In this document: positions 1-8,416 of the stretch, piece by piece
Numbering within the stretch: position 1 is the first letter of the stretch
Layout: the number at the start of each line of letters is the position of its first letter
Source of the DNA: UBA5109 sp964606735
GTDB taxonomy: Bacteria > Pseudomonadota > Gammaproteobacteria > Pseudomonadales > Pseudohongiellaceae
Assembly (NCBI GenBank): GCA_964606735.1
Contig: CAZSHI010000028.1
Coordinates: forward strand, 1-31,540
DNA: 31,540 bases
Reading direction: 5' to 3'
Translations under genes and position numbers: made by a program
The notes under the pieces: generated by a model
Database searches by the model: none
The model's input: only the letters and a program-made list of their open reading frames with translations
Told to the model about the DNA's origin: nothing

Positions 1-416
1 GGGACAGCGTCATGATCAATGACCTGAAATATTACGAAGGCAGCGTACAGAAAATCGACCGCATCCCGGCCACACTGAAAACACTGTATGCCACTGCCTT
101 TGAGATCAATCCACGCTGGCTGGTGGATGCTGCCAGTCGCCGCCAGAAATGGATCGATCAGGCACAGTCATTGAATCTTTACATTGCCGAAGCCAATGGC
201 AAGAAACTCGATGTGACCTATCGCATGGCCTGGTTCCGTGGTCTGAAAACCACCTATTACCTGCGTGCCATGGCAGCAACCAGCACCGAAAAGTCCACTG
301 TGAACAGTGGCCAGCTGAATGCGGTTTCCTCCGGCTCGGATCCCGAGGCGGTTTCGGCGGCCGAAGTGCCAAAAGCCTGTTCATTGGACGATCCTGATTG
401 TGAGGCCTGCCAGTAA
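1..416 (+). CDS. nrdA: Ribonucleoside-diphosphate reductase class Ia alpha subunit, C-terminal end (partial)
   Basis: Only the last ~138 codons are present; the reading frame is already open at the left edge and ends with TAA at 414-416. The class Ia alpha subunit reduces ribonucleoside diphosphates to deoxyribonucleotides with a radical supplied by NrdB. Visible family features are the YEGSVQKIDRIP and FEINPRWLVD stretches, the adjacent tyrosine pair in KTTYYLRA (the radical-transfer dyad), and the redox tail ending CEACQ, whose two cysteines re-reduce the active-site disulfide. The tail before it is low in conserved residues, as expected for the flexible swinging arm. The gene lies 60 nt before nrdB on the same strand, the usual nrdAB order. 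The identity is secure; nothing can be said about the missing N-terminal ATP-cone. Confidence 0.95.
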   Translation, partial: DSVMINDLKYYEGSVQKIDRIPATLKTLYATAFEINPRWLVDAASRRQKWIDQAQSLNLYIAEANGKKLDVTYRMAWFRGLKTTYYLRAMAATSTEKSTVNSGQLNAVSSGSDPEAVSAAEVPKACSLDDPDCEACQ

Positions 417-476
417 GTTAGCGGGAAACCAAGAGAAACAGAAGCAAGAGAACGAATAAATTAGAGGTAAAAAACG

Positions 477-1793
477 ATGTTATCCTGGGATGAATTTAAT
501 CTGGAAGAAACAGCAAGTGCCAGACCTGCTACAAAGGCTGAGCCAACCAGCATGCTCAGTGAAGAGGCTGAAAAAATTGCCGATTCACTGGATACGGCTG
601 AATCCGATTATGATGATGTTCAGTTGGATGTGGCTGACCTTGCCGATCAAGCTGCAGACGCCACCGGTGAAGAGGCTGTGCCAACTGCAGCGCAGCTGAA
701 CGCCATTAACAAGGCGAAACAGGCCATTGAAAATCTCGACTCCACCCTGGGCGAAGAAGAACTGGCGGGCGCTGCCGAACGTGTTACGGTCGATGACAAG
801 GCCATGATCAACTGCCGTGCCGACCTCAATCAGCTGGTTCCCTTCAAATACGATTGGGCCTGGCAAAAATACCTGGACGGCTGTGCCAATCACTGGATGC
901 CTCAGGAAATCAACATGAGCAGCGATGTTGCCTTGTGGAAACGTGAGGACGGGCTGACTGCCGATGAGCGCATCATCGTCAAGCGCAGCCTGGGCTTCTT
1001 CTCTACGGCTGATTCCCTGGTTGCCAACAATCTGGTACTGGCTATTTACCGCCTGATCACCAACCCGGAATGTCGACAGTACATCCTGCGTCAGGCTTTT
1101 GAGGAAGCCATTCACACTCACGCTTACCAGTATTGCATTGAATCGCTGGGCATGGACGAAGGCGAAATTTTCAACATGTACCACGAGATCCCTTCCGTAG
1201 CGAAGAAAGCCTCCTGGGGCCTGAAATATACCAAGGAAATTTCCGATCCAACTTTTAAAACCGGCACCCGGGAAGCCGATCAGAAACTGCTGAAGAACCT
1301 CATTGCCTTTTATTGCTGCCTTGAAGGAATCTTCTTTTATTGCGGCTTTACCCAGATTCTTTCCATGGGACGTCGCAACAAGATGAGCGGCACCTCAGAG
1401 CAGTTCCAGTACATTCTGCGCGATGAGTCCATGCATCTTAATTTCGGTATCGACATGATCAACCAGATCAAACTGGAAAATCCTCATTTATGGGATGATG
1501 AGATGAAGTCGCAGGCCACCCAGATGATTCTGGAAGCCACCCAGTTGGAAATTGAATATGCGCGCGATACCATGCCACGCGGCGTGCTCGGCATGAATGC
1601 AGCAATGATGGAAGACTATCTCAAATTTATTGCCAATCGCCGTCTCAATCAGCTGGGTCTGAAGGAACAGTTTGCCGGCGCACAGAATCCATTCCCCTGG
1701 ATGTCTGAGATTATGGATTTGCGCAAGGAGAAAAACTTTTTCGAGACTCGTGTGTTGGAATACCAGACTGGTGGCGCGCTCACATGGGATTAA
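477..1793 (+). CDS. nrdB: Ribonucleoside-diphosphate reductase class Ia beta subunit
   Basis: This 438-residue protein is the di-iron, tyrosyl-radical subunit that partners NrdA. By spacing from E. coli R2 the iron ligands can be assigned: D179, E210, H213, E283, E317 and H320, with the radical tyrosine at Y217 in IHTHAYQY. The E283-E317 distance of 34 matches the E. coli E204-E238 distance. The C-terminal tail, ending GGALTWD, is the segment that docks on NrdA. Residues 1 to about 105 form a low-complexity acidic extension absent from E. coli; Pseudomonas NrdB proteins carry a similar one, also starting MLSWDEF. ATG at 477 follows an AGAGGT Shine-Dalgarno sequence. It is cotranscribed with nrdA on position. 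No NrdR boxes can be judged because the operon promoter lies outside the window. Confidence 0.97.
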   Translation: MLSWDEFNLEETASARPATKAEPTSMLSEEAEKIADSLDTAESDYDDVQLDVADLADQAADATGEEAVPTAAQLNAINKAKQAIENLDSTLGEEELAGAAERVTVDDKAMINCRADLNQLVPFKYDWAWQKYLDGCANHWMPQEINMSSDVALWKREDGLTADERIIVKRSLGFFSTADSLVANNLVLAIYRLITNPECRQYILRQAFEEAIHTHAYQYCIESLGMDEGEIFNMYHEIPSVAKKASWGLKYTKEISDPTFKTGTREADQKLLKNLIAFYCCLEGIFFYCGFTQILSMGRRNKMSGTSEQFQYILRDESMHLNFGIDMINQIKLENPHLWDDEMKSQATQMILEATQLEIEYARDTMPRGVLGMNAAMMEDYLKFIANRRLNQLGLKEQFAGAQNPFPWMSEIMDLRKEKNFFETRVLEYQTGGALTWD

Positions 1794-1887
1794 TGATTTA
1801 TGGGAACTGCAGTGCCTGGTTCCTTGATAATCAGAATGTCGGAAAAATAGCAGTAATTAAAGACTTGACCTGAATCTGGAGGTGGCT

Positions 1888-2175
1888 ATGAGTGACAAAA
1901 ATGATGTTGAAGAAAATGCCGAACAGACGCTGATCACGCTGGAGCAGCTGAGCCAGACGCTGGAAGTGATGTCCCACGTGGTTGAACGCCTGAAACAGCA
2001 TATGACACGCCAGATGTCACTAAATGCTGAACTGTTTCAGGATGAAGAAAAACTGCGCAAGGCCGAGGCTGAAGAACGCGCAGAAGCCAGTAGAAAACTT
2101 CAACAGAAAAGTTTTGTGGTTGAAATTAGCCAGCAGGAGCTGGAAGAAGGCTCAGACGGCAAGACCGTACACTGA
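1888..2175 (+). CDS. Small acidic coiled-coil protein of unknown function
   Basis: A 95-residue protein, not recognised as a named family. It is almost wholly helical in appearance, with heptad-like leucines in TLEQLSQTLEVMSHVVERL and a charged stretch around residues 51-72 (DEEKLRKAEAEERAEASRKL), suggesting a coiled coil or a partner-binding helix. No signal peptide, cysteine pair or membrane segment is present. An upstream in-frame GTG at 1882 was rejected because it overlaps the strong GGAGG ribosome binding site at about 1877-1882, which is well placed for ATG 1888. The gene sits 94 nt after nrdB on the same strand, so it could be transcribed with nrdAB or from its own promoter. A role linked to ribonucleotide reductase is only a guess from position. 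Confidence 0.75.
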   Translation: MSDKNDVEENAEQTLITLEQLSQTLEVMSHVVERLKQHMTRQMSLNAELFQDEEKLRKAEAEERAEASRKLQQKSFVVEISQQELEEGSDGKTVH

Positions 2176-2247
2176 GTACTTGTATCCGCCGTATGCTCTG
2201 TCGTATGGTAGTCGGCAGATTCAGCAACAGAGAACGACGGATGTGAC

Positions 2248-3120
2248 ATGCCTATTCTAAAAAATATCGGAATTCTTTCCTTACTGTTTTTGTCGCCCTT
2301 TTGGGCCTCTGCCGCTTATCCACAAAGCGAAACGGCAAATGACGATAGCAACGCACTACGGGAAAACCCCAACAATCCTCTGGTGGAAATTCAGACCAGC
2401 ATGGGCAATATCATTTTGGAGCTGTTTCCCGAAGAAGCCCCCCAAACCGTGGCCAATTTCATTGAGCTGGCTGAGGGACGCAAGCCGTTTGTTGACCCTG
2501 ATAGTGGAGAAATGGTCACCCGCCCCTACTACGATGGCCAAATCTTTCACCGGGTCATCGATGATTTCATGATTCAGGGAGGCAGCCCGACCGGTCTGGG
2601 AAATGGCAGCCCGGGCTACAGTTTTGCTGATGAGATCAACGCCCGCAGTCTGGGGCTGGACAGAATGAATGCCTTTGATGAAGAAGGCGTGCCACACCCA
2701 TTTTTGAGGATCGGCTCACAGCAGCAATTTCAGAGCCTCATCCTGCAACCCCTGCTGAGTGCCATGGGCATCAACTCGCAGGAGGAACTGGAAGCCAATC
2801 TGACGGAAGTGGAATCCCGCATCAACAGCATGAGTGTCAAGGATGTCTATGAAAATCAAGGCTACGTTTATGATGAAAGGCTGATTTCCAGAATGCCTGT
2901 GCGCGGCGTAATTGCCATGGCCAATGCCGGGCCCAACAGTAATGGTTCACAGTTCTTCATCAATCTGGTTGATACTGACTGGCTGGCCGGAAAACACACC
3001 GTGTTTGGCCGCGTACGACAGGGAATGGAGGTGGTTGATGCCATTGGTGCCAGAGAAACGGACGCCATGGACAGACCACTGGAAGCTGTACGAATCATTC
3101 AAGTGCGTGAAATTCAATAG
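2248..3120 (+). CDS. Exported cyclophilin-type peptidyl-prolyl isomerase with central insertion
   Basis: A 290-residue protein with a cleavable-looking signal peptide (hydrophobic residues 8-22, ending ASA), so it probably folds proteins in the periplasm. The cyclophilin core is clear: VEIQTSMGNIILELFPEEAP at about 46-65, the active-site FHRVID at 100-105 with catalytic R102, FMIQGG at 107-112, and MANAGPNSNGSQFFI at about 224-238. Ordinary bacterial cyclophilins such as PpiA/PpiB are near 165-190 residues. Here about 80 extra residues (roughly 133-215) are inserted between the DEI and RGVIAMA segments; they look mostly helical. The start is ATG 2248, with only a weak ribosome binding site. 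It lies 72 nt after the coiled-coil gene and 52 nt before cysC. The fold is certain; the substrate and the role of the insertion are unknown. Confidence 0.9.
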   Translation: MPILKNIGILSLLFLSPFWASAAYPQSETANDDSNALRENPNNPLVEIQTSMGNIILELFPEEAPQTVANFIELAEGRKPFVDPDSGEMVTRPYYDGQIFHRVIDDFMIQGGSPTGLGNGSPGYSFADEINARSLGLDRMNAFDEEGVPHPFLRIGSQQQFQSLILQPLLSAMGINSQEELEANLTEVESRINSMSVKDVYENQGYVYDERLISRMPVRGVIAMANAGPNSNGSQFFINLVDTDWLAGKHTVFGRVRQGMEVVDAIGARETDAMDRPLEAVRIIQVREIQ

Positions 3121-3172
3121 CTTCCTTAAGCTACCAGCTGGTCTCAATAATCATATCCTCAAAATCAATTCA

Positions 3173-3796
3173 ATGAGTAAGGAATCGAGCGTGAAAAGTA
3201 GCAATGTAGTCTGGCATGAAAGCCGGGTTTCACACGCCTTACGGCACAAAATTTTCGCCCAGCGCGGCGCCACACTCTGGTTTACCGGACTCAGCGGATC
3301 CGGGAAAAGCACCCTGGCCTTTACCCTTGAACACCGGTTGGTGAACGCACGTTATAAAGCCTATGTGCTTGACGGTGACAATATCCGCCACGGCCTGAAC
3401 AACAATCTGGGCTTTTCTGATGATGACCGCGAAGAAAATATTCGCCGTGTCGGCGAAGTTTCCAAGCTCTTTGCCGATGCCGGCCTGCTTGCCCTGTCCA
3501 GTTTTATCTCACCCTTCCAGAAAGATAGGCAACTGGTAAGGAAAATCCACGAGGATGCCGGCCTTCCCTTTATCGAAGTTTACGTCGATACCCCGCTGGC
3601 AGTCTGTGAAGAACGCGATCCCAAACAGCTCTACGCAAAAGCACGCCGTGGCGAAATTCCCAACTTCACCGGCATCAGCTCTCCCTACGAAATTCCAGAA
3701 AATGCTGAAATTGTCATTCCAGTCAGCAACAGCCCGGAGCAAAGTGCTGAGTTGATTCTTGCCTATCTGAAACAGCAGGGCTTGATCAGGGACTGA
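3173..3796 (+). CDS. cysC: Adenylyl-sulfate (APS) kinase
   Basis: APS kinase phosphorylates adenosine 5'-phosphosulfate to PAPS, the second step of sulfate activation. The sequence shows the P-loop GLSGSGKST, the substrate-binding DGDNIRHGLNNNLGFS region, the FISPF motif containing the family's serine, DPKQLYAKARRGEI and NFTGISSPYE. About 207 residues fits E. coli CysC (201). The start is uncertain: ATG 3173 has little Shine-Dalgarno support, whereas GTG 3191 lies 7 nt after AAGGA (3179-3183) and would give a protein beginning MKSSNVVWHE, also reasonable for the family. Unlike the E. coli cysDNC operon, no ATP sulfurylase genes are adjacent, so the kinase is an orphan here. Its last 11 nt overlap the convergent dinG gene. 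Confidence 0.95.
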   Translation: MSKESSVKSSNVVWHESRVSHALRHKIFAQRGATLWFTGLSGSGKSTLAFTLEHRLVNARYKAYVLDGDNIRHGLNNNLGFSDDDREENIRRVGEVSKLFADAGLLALSSFISPFQKDRQLVRKIHEDAGLPFIEVYVDTPLAVCEERDPKQLYAKARRGEIPNFTGISSPYEIPENAEIVIPVSNSPEQSAELILAYLKQQGLIRD

Positions 3797-5912
3797 ATGT
3801 CTCACGCCGGTACGCTGGCAGTGAACCCAGAATCGCTGCACCGTAAGAACGGGTGAGCAGTCTTTCGTCCAGAATGGTGATTGTTCCCCGGTCTGCTTCA
3901 TTCCTGAGCAGACGTCCACTGGCCTGCACCAGCTTCATTGCGGCATCGGGAATCGCCAGTTCCTGAAAGGGATTCAGCCCCTGAGCCTTTACCCACTCCC
4001 CTAGCGTCAGATCAACCGGGTTATCAGGAACCGCAAAGGGCAGTTTAGCAATCACCACATGGGTACAGTAGGCACCCGGCAGATCAACCCCCTCACTCAG
4101 GCTGGCAAGACCAAAGATGATACTGCGCTCCCCGGCATCTATCTGCTCCCTGTGCCTGTTTAACAGGGCCTGTTTGGAATAATCGTCCTGGCAGATAACG
4201 ATCTGTCTGAATGATTCATCCAGCTGATACAGCACATCCTGCATCTGTCGTCTGGAGCTGAACACCACCAGGGCTCCCTGCTCCTCCGCCAGTATTTCCG
4301 GCAGGTAACGGATGATCGCACTGGTATGGGCATCACTGTCCCCGGCATCAAAACCACGTTCGGGCAAACGCAAAAGTCCAGCCTCACTGAAATTAAAGGG
4401 GCTGCCGATTCGGCAAAGGCTGCTATTCTCATGCAGACCACTGCGCATGATAAGAAAATCAAAACTATCAAGGGCGCTGAGAGTGGCTGAAGTCAATACT
4501 GCCGCAAGGCATTCATTCCAGAGTTTTTCCGAGAGGTTTTCCGCCGCCAGAATGGGACTGCAGGAAAGCGTGAGCTCCAGTTCATCCTGTATTTGTTCAA
4601 AAGTCAACCAGCGTGCATGAGGGTAGCTTTGCGGATCATCTTCAATGGAAAACCCCAGACACAGATTTAAACCGGCTTCACAACGAGCCTGCATCAAGCC
4701 GAGTGCGGCATACCAGGACTCCGCCTGCTGGGCTTCAGCCTCGCCCTGCTCTTCCATATCATGTCTGAGTTTACTCAACAGTTTGTCCAGTACCTGTGAG
4801 AGCTGGGAAAAACTCAGATACAAAATACCACTGACTTCACGTAATTCCGGCGTCAGCCGGCCATAAGGGAAGGTATATTGGCGTTGCTGACCATTTGAGG
4901 GCTTGGCTGCACTTTCCAGCTGTTCAAAAATAAGCAGGCTTTCCTGCACTTTTTGCCGCAGCTCTAGCACAGCTGCATCGGCTTTTTCCAGCAAATCCTG
5001 ATAGGCTTTATCTGCCTGATTCTGCAGTCGTACCAGCAGGCGCCTGGCCTGATCAAGCCAGCGCAGACTTTGTCGCAGGGACAGCCTGTGTGAGAAATGC
5101 GAGACTCCTTTCAGTGGCAGATGATGCGCCTCATCGAAGATATAGATAGTGTCCGCAGGGTGTGGCAGGATGGCGCCGCCCCCGAGATTCAAATCCGCCA
5201 GAACCAGGTCCTGATTGGCCACGATGCATTCACTTTGCTGTATTTTTTGCCTGGCCTTGAAAAAAATACAGTCCTTGAATTGCGAACAGCGGCTACCTGA
5301 GCACTGTCCGGGTTCCACAGAAACTGCACGCCATTGATTGTTATCCAACTGCTCGGGCCAGTCATCACGCTCACCCTGCCAGCGACGCTCTGCCAGTGAA
5401 TCCTGCATGCGCTGATAGAGCGCTTTATCGAGGCTCTGATCACTGTCAATCTCGACTCCAAACAATTCCTGCATTGCCGCTTCACTGGCATTTTCCTTCA
5501 GCAGGTTATCAAGACGTGATAAACACACGTAACGCCCCCTGCCCTTGGCCAGGGCGGTACTGAAAGACAGCTCGGTATTCGCCTGCAACTCTGGAATATC
5601 CTTGAACAGCAGCTGCTCCTGCAATGCCACGGTTGCCGTTGCAATGACCAGCTGCTTGCCCAGTGCCCTGGCTATTGGCAGGGCCGCAATAAGATAGGCG
5701 ATGGTTTTGCCGGTACCGGTACCGGCTTCAATTACACAAAGTGGTGGCTGGCTTAGCCTCTCGCCGGCATCCTCTGCCAGCTGAATCTGCGCCAGTGATT
5801 TCGCTATTTCAGCAATCATCAGCTTCTGCCCGTAACGTGCCTGCAAACCCCTGTTTTGCAGATACTGGGTATAGTAGAACTGAATCTCTTCCTTAAGCTG
5901 ATCGGGGAGCAT
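3786..5912 (-). CDS. dinG: ATP-dependent DNA helicase DinG (XPD-like, Fe-S)
   Basis: A 708-residue superfamily 2 helicase close in length to E. coli DinG (716). It unwinds DNA 5' to 3' and acts on R-loops and displaced structures. The Walker A motif EAGTGTGKT is at 62-70 and the DEAH box at 260-263. Four cysteines suited to a [4Fe-4S] cluster are at 130, 204, 209 and 215 (the last three in GQCSGSRCSQFKDC), the arrangement that separates DinG from the Fe-S-lacking YoaA relatives only by context. Motifs IV-VI are visible as ALVVFSSRRQM, SLSEGVDLPG and QASGRLLRNEADRG. It follows the acyltransferase by 21 nt and is probably cotranscribed with it. No LexA box is apparent before its start, so SOS control cannot be claimed. 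Confidence 0.93.
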   Translation of the reverse strand: MLPDQLKEEIQFYYTQYLQNRGLQARYGQKLMIAEIAKSLAQIQLAEDAGERLSQPPLCVIEAGTGTGKTIAYLIAALPIARALGKQLVIATATVALQEQLLFKDIPELQANTELSFSTALAKGRGRYVCLSRLDNLLKENASEAAMQELFGVEIDSDQSLDKALYQRMQDSLAERRWQGERDDWPEQLDNNQWRAVSVEPGQCSGSRCSQFKDCIFFKARQKIQQSECIVANQDLVLADLNLGGGAILPHPADTIYIFDEAHHLPLKGVSHFSHRLSLRQSLRWLDQARRLLVRLQNQADKAYQDLLEKADAAVLELRQKVQESLLIFEQLESAAKPSNGQQRQYTFPYGRLTPELREVSGILYLSFSQLSQVLDKLLSKLRHDMEEQGEAEAQQAESWYAALGLMQARCEAGLNLCLGFSIEDDPQSYPHARWLTFEQIQDELELTLSCSPILAAENLSEKLWNECLAAVLTSATLSALDSFDFLIMRSGLHENSSLCRIGSPFNFSEAGLLRLPERGFDAGDSDAHTSAIIRYLPEILAEEQGALVVFSSRRQMQDVLYQLDESFRQIVICQDDYSKQALLNRHREQIDAGERSIIFGLASLSEGVDLPGAYCTHVVIAKLPFAVPDNPVDLTLGEWVKAQGLNPFQELAIPDAAMKLVQASGRLLRNEADRGTITILDERLLTRSYGAAILGSLPAYRRETFSP

Positions 5913-5933
5913 TACTGGGAAGGTGCAAGTGCT

Positions 5934-7085
5934 TCAATTGCTTTTGGCAATAACAGGATTGGCATACATAGCCAGTATATAAGGTTTCAGGTGACTTGCA
6001 TGCGATGCCAGTCTGGCCTGAAATGCGGACTTTTGTCTGCTTAGCTCAGCCTCGCTCAAACTGAAAATAGCACCCAGATCATAGTGCTTTTCCAACTCTG
6101 GTTTTAAGCTTAAATAGGCGAAATAATTACTCGGGTGCAGCCGATAATTCTTGATCACCTGCAAATCAATCTGAGCTGCCACTTCTTCTTCTGTAACTTC
6201 TTTATCCAGACGAAGCGGTTGACCAAAGGCAACGTGTATATCTCCCTTGTTACCTACCATGCCTGCCAGGATGCTCTGAATATCCGAGTTTTCATTTTTT
6301 TCAAATTTGCCGCGGGTATCAATGGCATACAGTTCTTCGGCCTTGTATTCATCACAGGGGTCCAGGCCATAGGATATGGCAACTGGCACTATGTTAAGTT
6401 TATTGATCGTTTCAGCCAGACTGAGCTTGCTACCCTTGTCCCGTTCGGCCAGGTGTAACATTTTGATAATGGCAGATTCTGTTCGGTCTATACCATTTTT
6501 GGCACGACCTTCACGCTGTGCAATCCAGACGTTCTCGCCACTTCCAATGCAATGGTGGATATAAGCCGACAACTGCTTGCTGGCTTTGAGTTTCTCTCTA
6601 CCCTGTACGCCTCGCTTGACCAGAAAGCTTTTATTGAGTCGCATCAGATCCGATAAAAAAGGTCGTTTCAACAGATTGTCACCAATGGCAATCTGCAAGG
6701 TGGAAAAGCCATGATGATAGAGCATGTAATTAACCAGGGCCGGGTCCATCGTGATATCGCGATGATTACTGATAAACAGATAATACTGGGCGGTATCCAG
6801 CTTATCCAGGCCATCCTGCGTCAAACTGCTGGTCGTGTTTTCAATCAGCTTATCCAGATACTTTTCAATAATGATCTGCACGTCATGAATGCTTTGGACA
6901 TGTGCCGTTTCACGTTTGAGATATTGCTGAACGATTTTCCCTACCATCAGGGGGAACCAGGTGTGCCAGCGCGGATAACGAAACCTGGCTATGGCAGCGC
7001 TGAATTCAGGGTCCTGCAATAATGAATCAACTACGGGCCGTACCTCATGATCAAGGTAGGGTCTGATATCTTCAAAATCTTGCAT
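5934..7085 (-). CDS. 1-acylglycerol-3-phosphate acyltransferase-like protein (PlsC superfamily)
   Basis: A protein of about 383 residues in the lysophospholipid acyltransferase superfamily, with no signal peptide or obvious long membrane span. The region around SNHRDITMD (about 106-114) corresponds to the catalytic HX4D block, and WIAQREGRAKNG (about 187-198) to the substrate-binding EGT block. The histidine and final aspartate are separated by five residues rather than four, a variant I associate with a subgroup of these enzymes that share NHRDI and AQREGR. The substrate cannot be named; phospholipid or other lipid acylation at the inner membrane is the reasonable expectation. An upstream TTG at 7088 is immediately adjacent to ATG 7085; an AGGA lies 11 nt before the ATG. 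It precedes dinG by 21 nt, suggesting cotranscription. Confidence 0.82.
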   Translation of the reverse strand: MQDFEDIRPYLDHEVRPVVDSLLQDPEFSAAIARFRYPRWHTWFPLMVGKIVQQYLKRETAHVQSIHDVQIIIEKYLDKLIENTTSSLTQDGLDKLDTAQYYLFISNHRDITMDPALVNYMLYHHGFSTLQIAIGDNLLKRPFLSDLMRLNKSFLVKRGVQGREKLKASKQLSAYIHHCIGSGENVWIAQREGRAKNGIDRTESAIIKMLHLAERDKGSKLSLAETINKLNIVPVAISYGLDPCDEYKAEELYAIDTRGKFEKNENSDIQSILAGMVGNKGDIHVAFGQPLRLDKEVTEEEVAAQIDLQVIKNYRLHPSNYFAYLSLKPELEKHYDLGAIFSLSEAELSRQKSAFQARLASHASHLKPYILAMYANPVIAKSN

Positions 7086-7183
7086 CAACGATCTATTCCT
7101 GTCGGAAATTCAGGCGCATTTTAAAGCACCCGAGTGAATAAGGGAAAACACCTACTTATGAGCACCTGCAGACGGATTCTGGC

Positions 7184-8416
7184 TTAGGTAAAAAACTGCT
7201 GTCGAACTTCCACGAAAAGTAAAAAACTGAATAACAACAGACACACCGTCAACAAGGTCTTGGTTAACCAGCTGTTGGCATAAGCTCCCAGCCACTTTTT
7301 AGAGCTATTCATTACCAGCAAGAGTGCAGCCACCAGTGGCATAAAAAATGCGCCGAGGACAGCATAAAAAATAACAATCCAGACCGGCCTGCCCCAGGTC
7401 AAGAGCAGCATGGGGAAAAAACACAGGTAAATCAGATATCCCCGGTAAGCTGGCGATTTGCTGATACTTTCCGGCGTTTCCAGCAAGTTTTTCTGATCTT
7501 TCAGGTGATAGTAAAAATTGGCGAACATAAAGGGTACACCATGCCAGACACCTATCAGTGAACTGATTGCTGCTCCCCAGAAACCAAAAAGGAATATCCA
7601 CTTGCCGGTCTCGCCAAGCACCGGCACCAGCTGGTCAGCAATGGCCAGGGCAATTCCGCTGCCAGTGACATCCTCGACATCAACGCCGGCTGCAACCAGC
7701 ATGATAGCCAGACCAAAAATCCCGGTCAGAACATAAGCCGCACCAAGATCGACACGCATTGCACCCATCTTATCCGGTGTCTTCCAGCCAGCTTCCTTCA
7801 TCCAGTACGAATAACTCAAAATGGTGGCACTGCCACCAACACCGCCAATCACACCAAACACAAAAACCATGCTGCCATCAGGCAGGCTTGGCGAAAAAAT
7901 ACCACGCATGACTTCAGAGGCCGGCGGCATGACCATGAAGGCACAAAACAGGATGCAGACAAACATCAGCCCGATAAATATCTTCATCAGGTTTTCCAGA
8001 AAGAAGTAACCACCGTTCCAAACTAGAATGAAGGCAATCAGGCCCTGAATGGCACTCCACTGGGCAACTGACAAGACCGGAAAAAAGGCATACGCGACCA
8101 GACCTGATGTCGTCATCATGGCGGCTGCCACCATGAAGGTCCATATCAGCAGATATAGACCGAAATAGATTGGCACAATCTTGGGCATGTCATCTATCCA
8201 GCCTTCCAGCAGAGTTCTACCGGTGATCAGTTGCCAGCGCCCGATGCCCTCGGTCAGACAAAACTTCAGCACACTGCCAATAATCACTGCCCACAGCAGG
8301 CTGGCACCATAATTGGCCCCTGCCGCTGAAGCGGCGACAATATCACCACCTCCCAGGCCTGTCGCAGCAACGACCATGCCCGGGCCCACCATGTGATATA
8401 TCTCCTTGAGTTTCAT
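7184..8416 (-). CDS. Nramp-fold (SLC11-like) membrane transporter lacking canonical metal-site motifs
   Basis: A 410-residue, strongly hydrophobic protein with about 11 membrane segments and the Nramp opening GPGMVVAATG. In canonical MntH/Nramp proteins helix 1 carries DPGN and helix 6 carries MPHN, which bind Mn or Fe. Here helix 1 reads GLGGGDIVAAS (GGGD at 22-25) and the helix 6 position reads GGVGGSATILS (191-201), so the aspartate, asparagine, methionine and histidine ligands are not in place. Family membership is supported by overall pattern and length, but the substrate is probably not the usual Mn2+. NRAMP-related magnesium transporters also have altered sites; no assignment is made. 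ATG 8416 follows a GAGG ribosome site and overlaps the sbcB stop as ATGA, implying translational coupling. Confidence 0.8.
   Translation of the reverse strand: MKLKEIYHMVGPGMVVAATGLGGGDIVAASAAGANYGASLLWAVIIGSVLKFCLTEGIGRWQLITGRTLLEGWIDDMPKIVPIYFGLYLLIWTFMVAAAMMTTSGLVAYAFFPVLSVAQWSAIQGLIAFILVWNGGYFFLENLMKIFIGLMFVCILFCAFMVMPPASEVMRGIFSPSLPDGSMVFVFGVIGGVGGSATILSYSYWMKEAGWKTPDKMGAMRVDLGAAYVLTGIFGLAIMLVAAGVDVEDVTGSGIALAIADQLVPVLGETGKWIFLFGFWGAAISSLIGVWHGVPFMFANFYYHLKDQKNLLETPESISKSPAYRGYLIYLCFFPMLLLTWGRPVWIVIFYAVLGAFFMPLVAALLLVMNSSKKWLGAYANSWLTKTLLTVCLLLFSFLLFVEVRQQFFT

Noticed and set aside
585..1184. A 199-codon open frame on the minus strand inside nrdB.
   Set aside because: It is antisense to a strongly conserved gene, lacks a ribosome site and gives a protein with no recognisable pattern; it reflects the codon use of nrdB.
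1803..1823. GGAAC/GTTCC hairpin just after nrdB as a terminator.
   Set aside because: The stem is only 5 bp with an 11-nt loop and no T-tract follows.
2316..2324. A perfect DnaA box (TTATCCACA) inside the cyclophilin signal peptide region.
   Set aside because: It is isolated within a coding sequence; about one box is expected by chance in this length.
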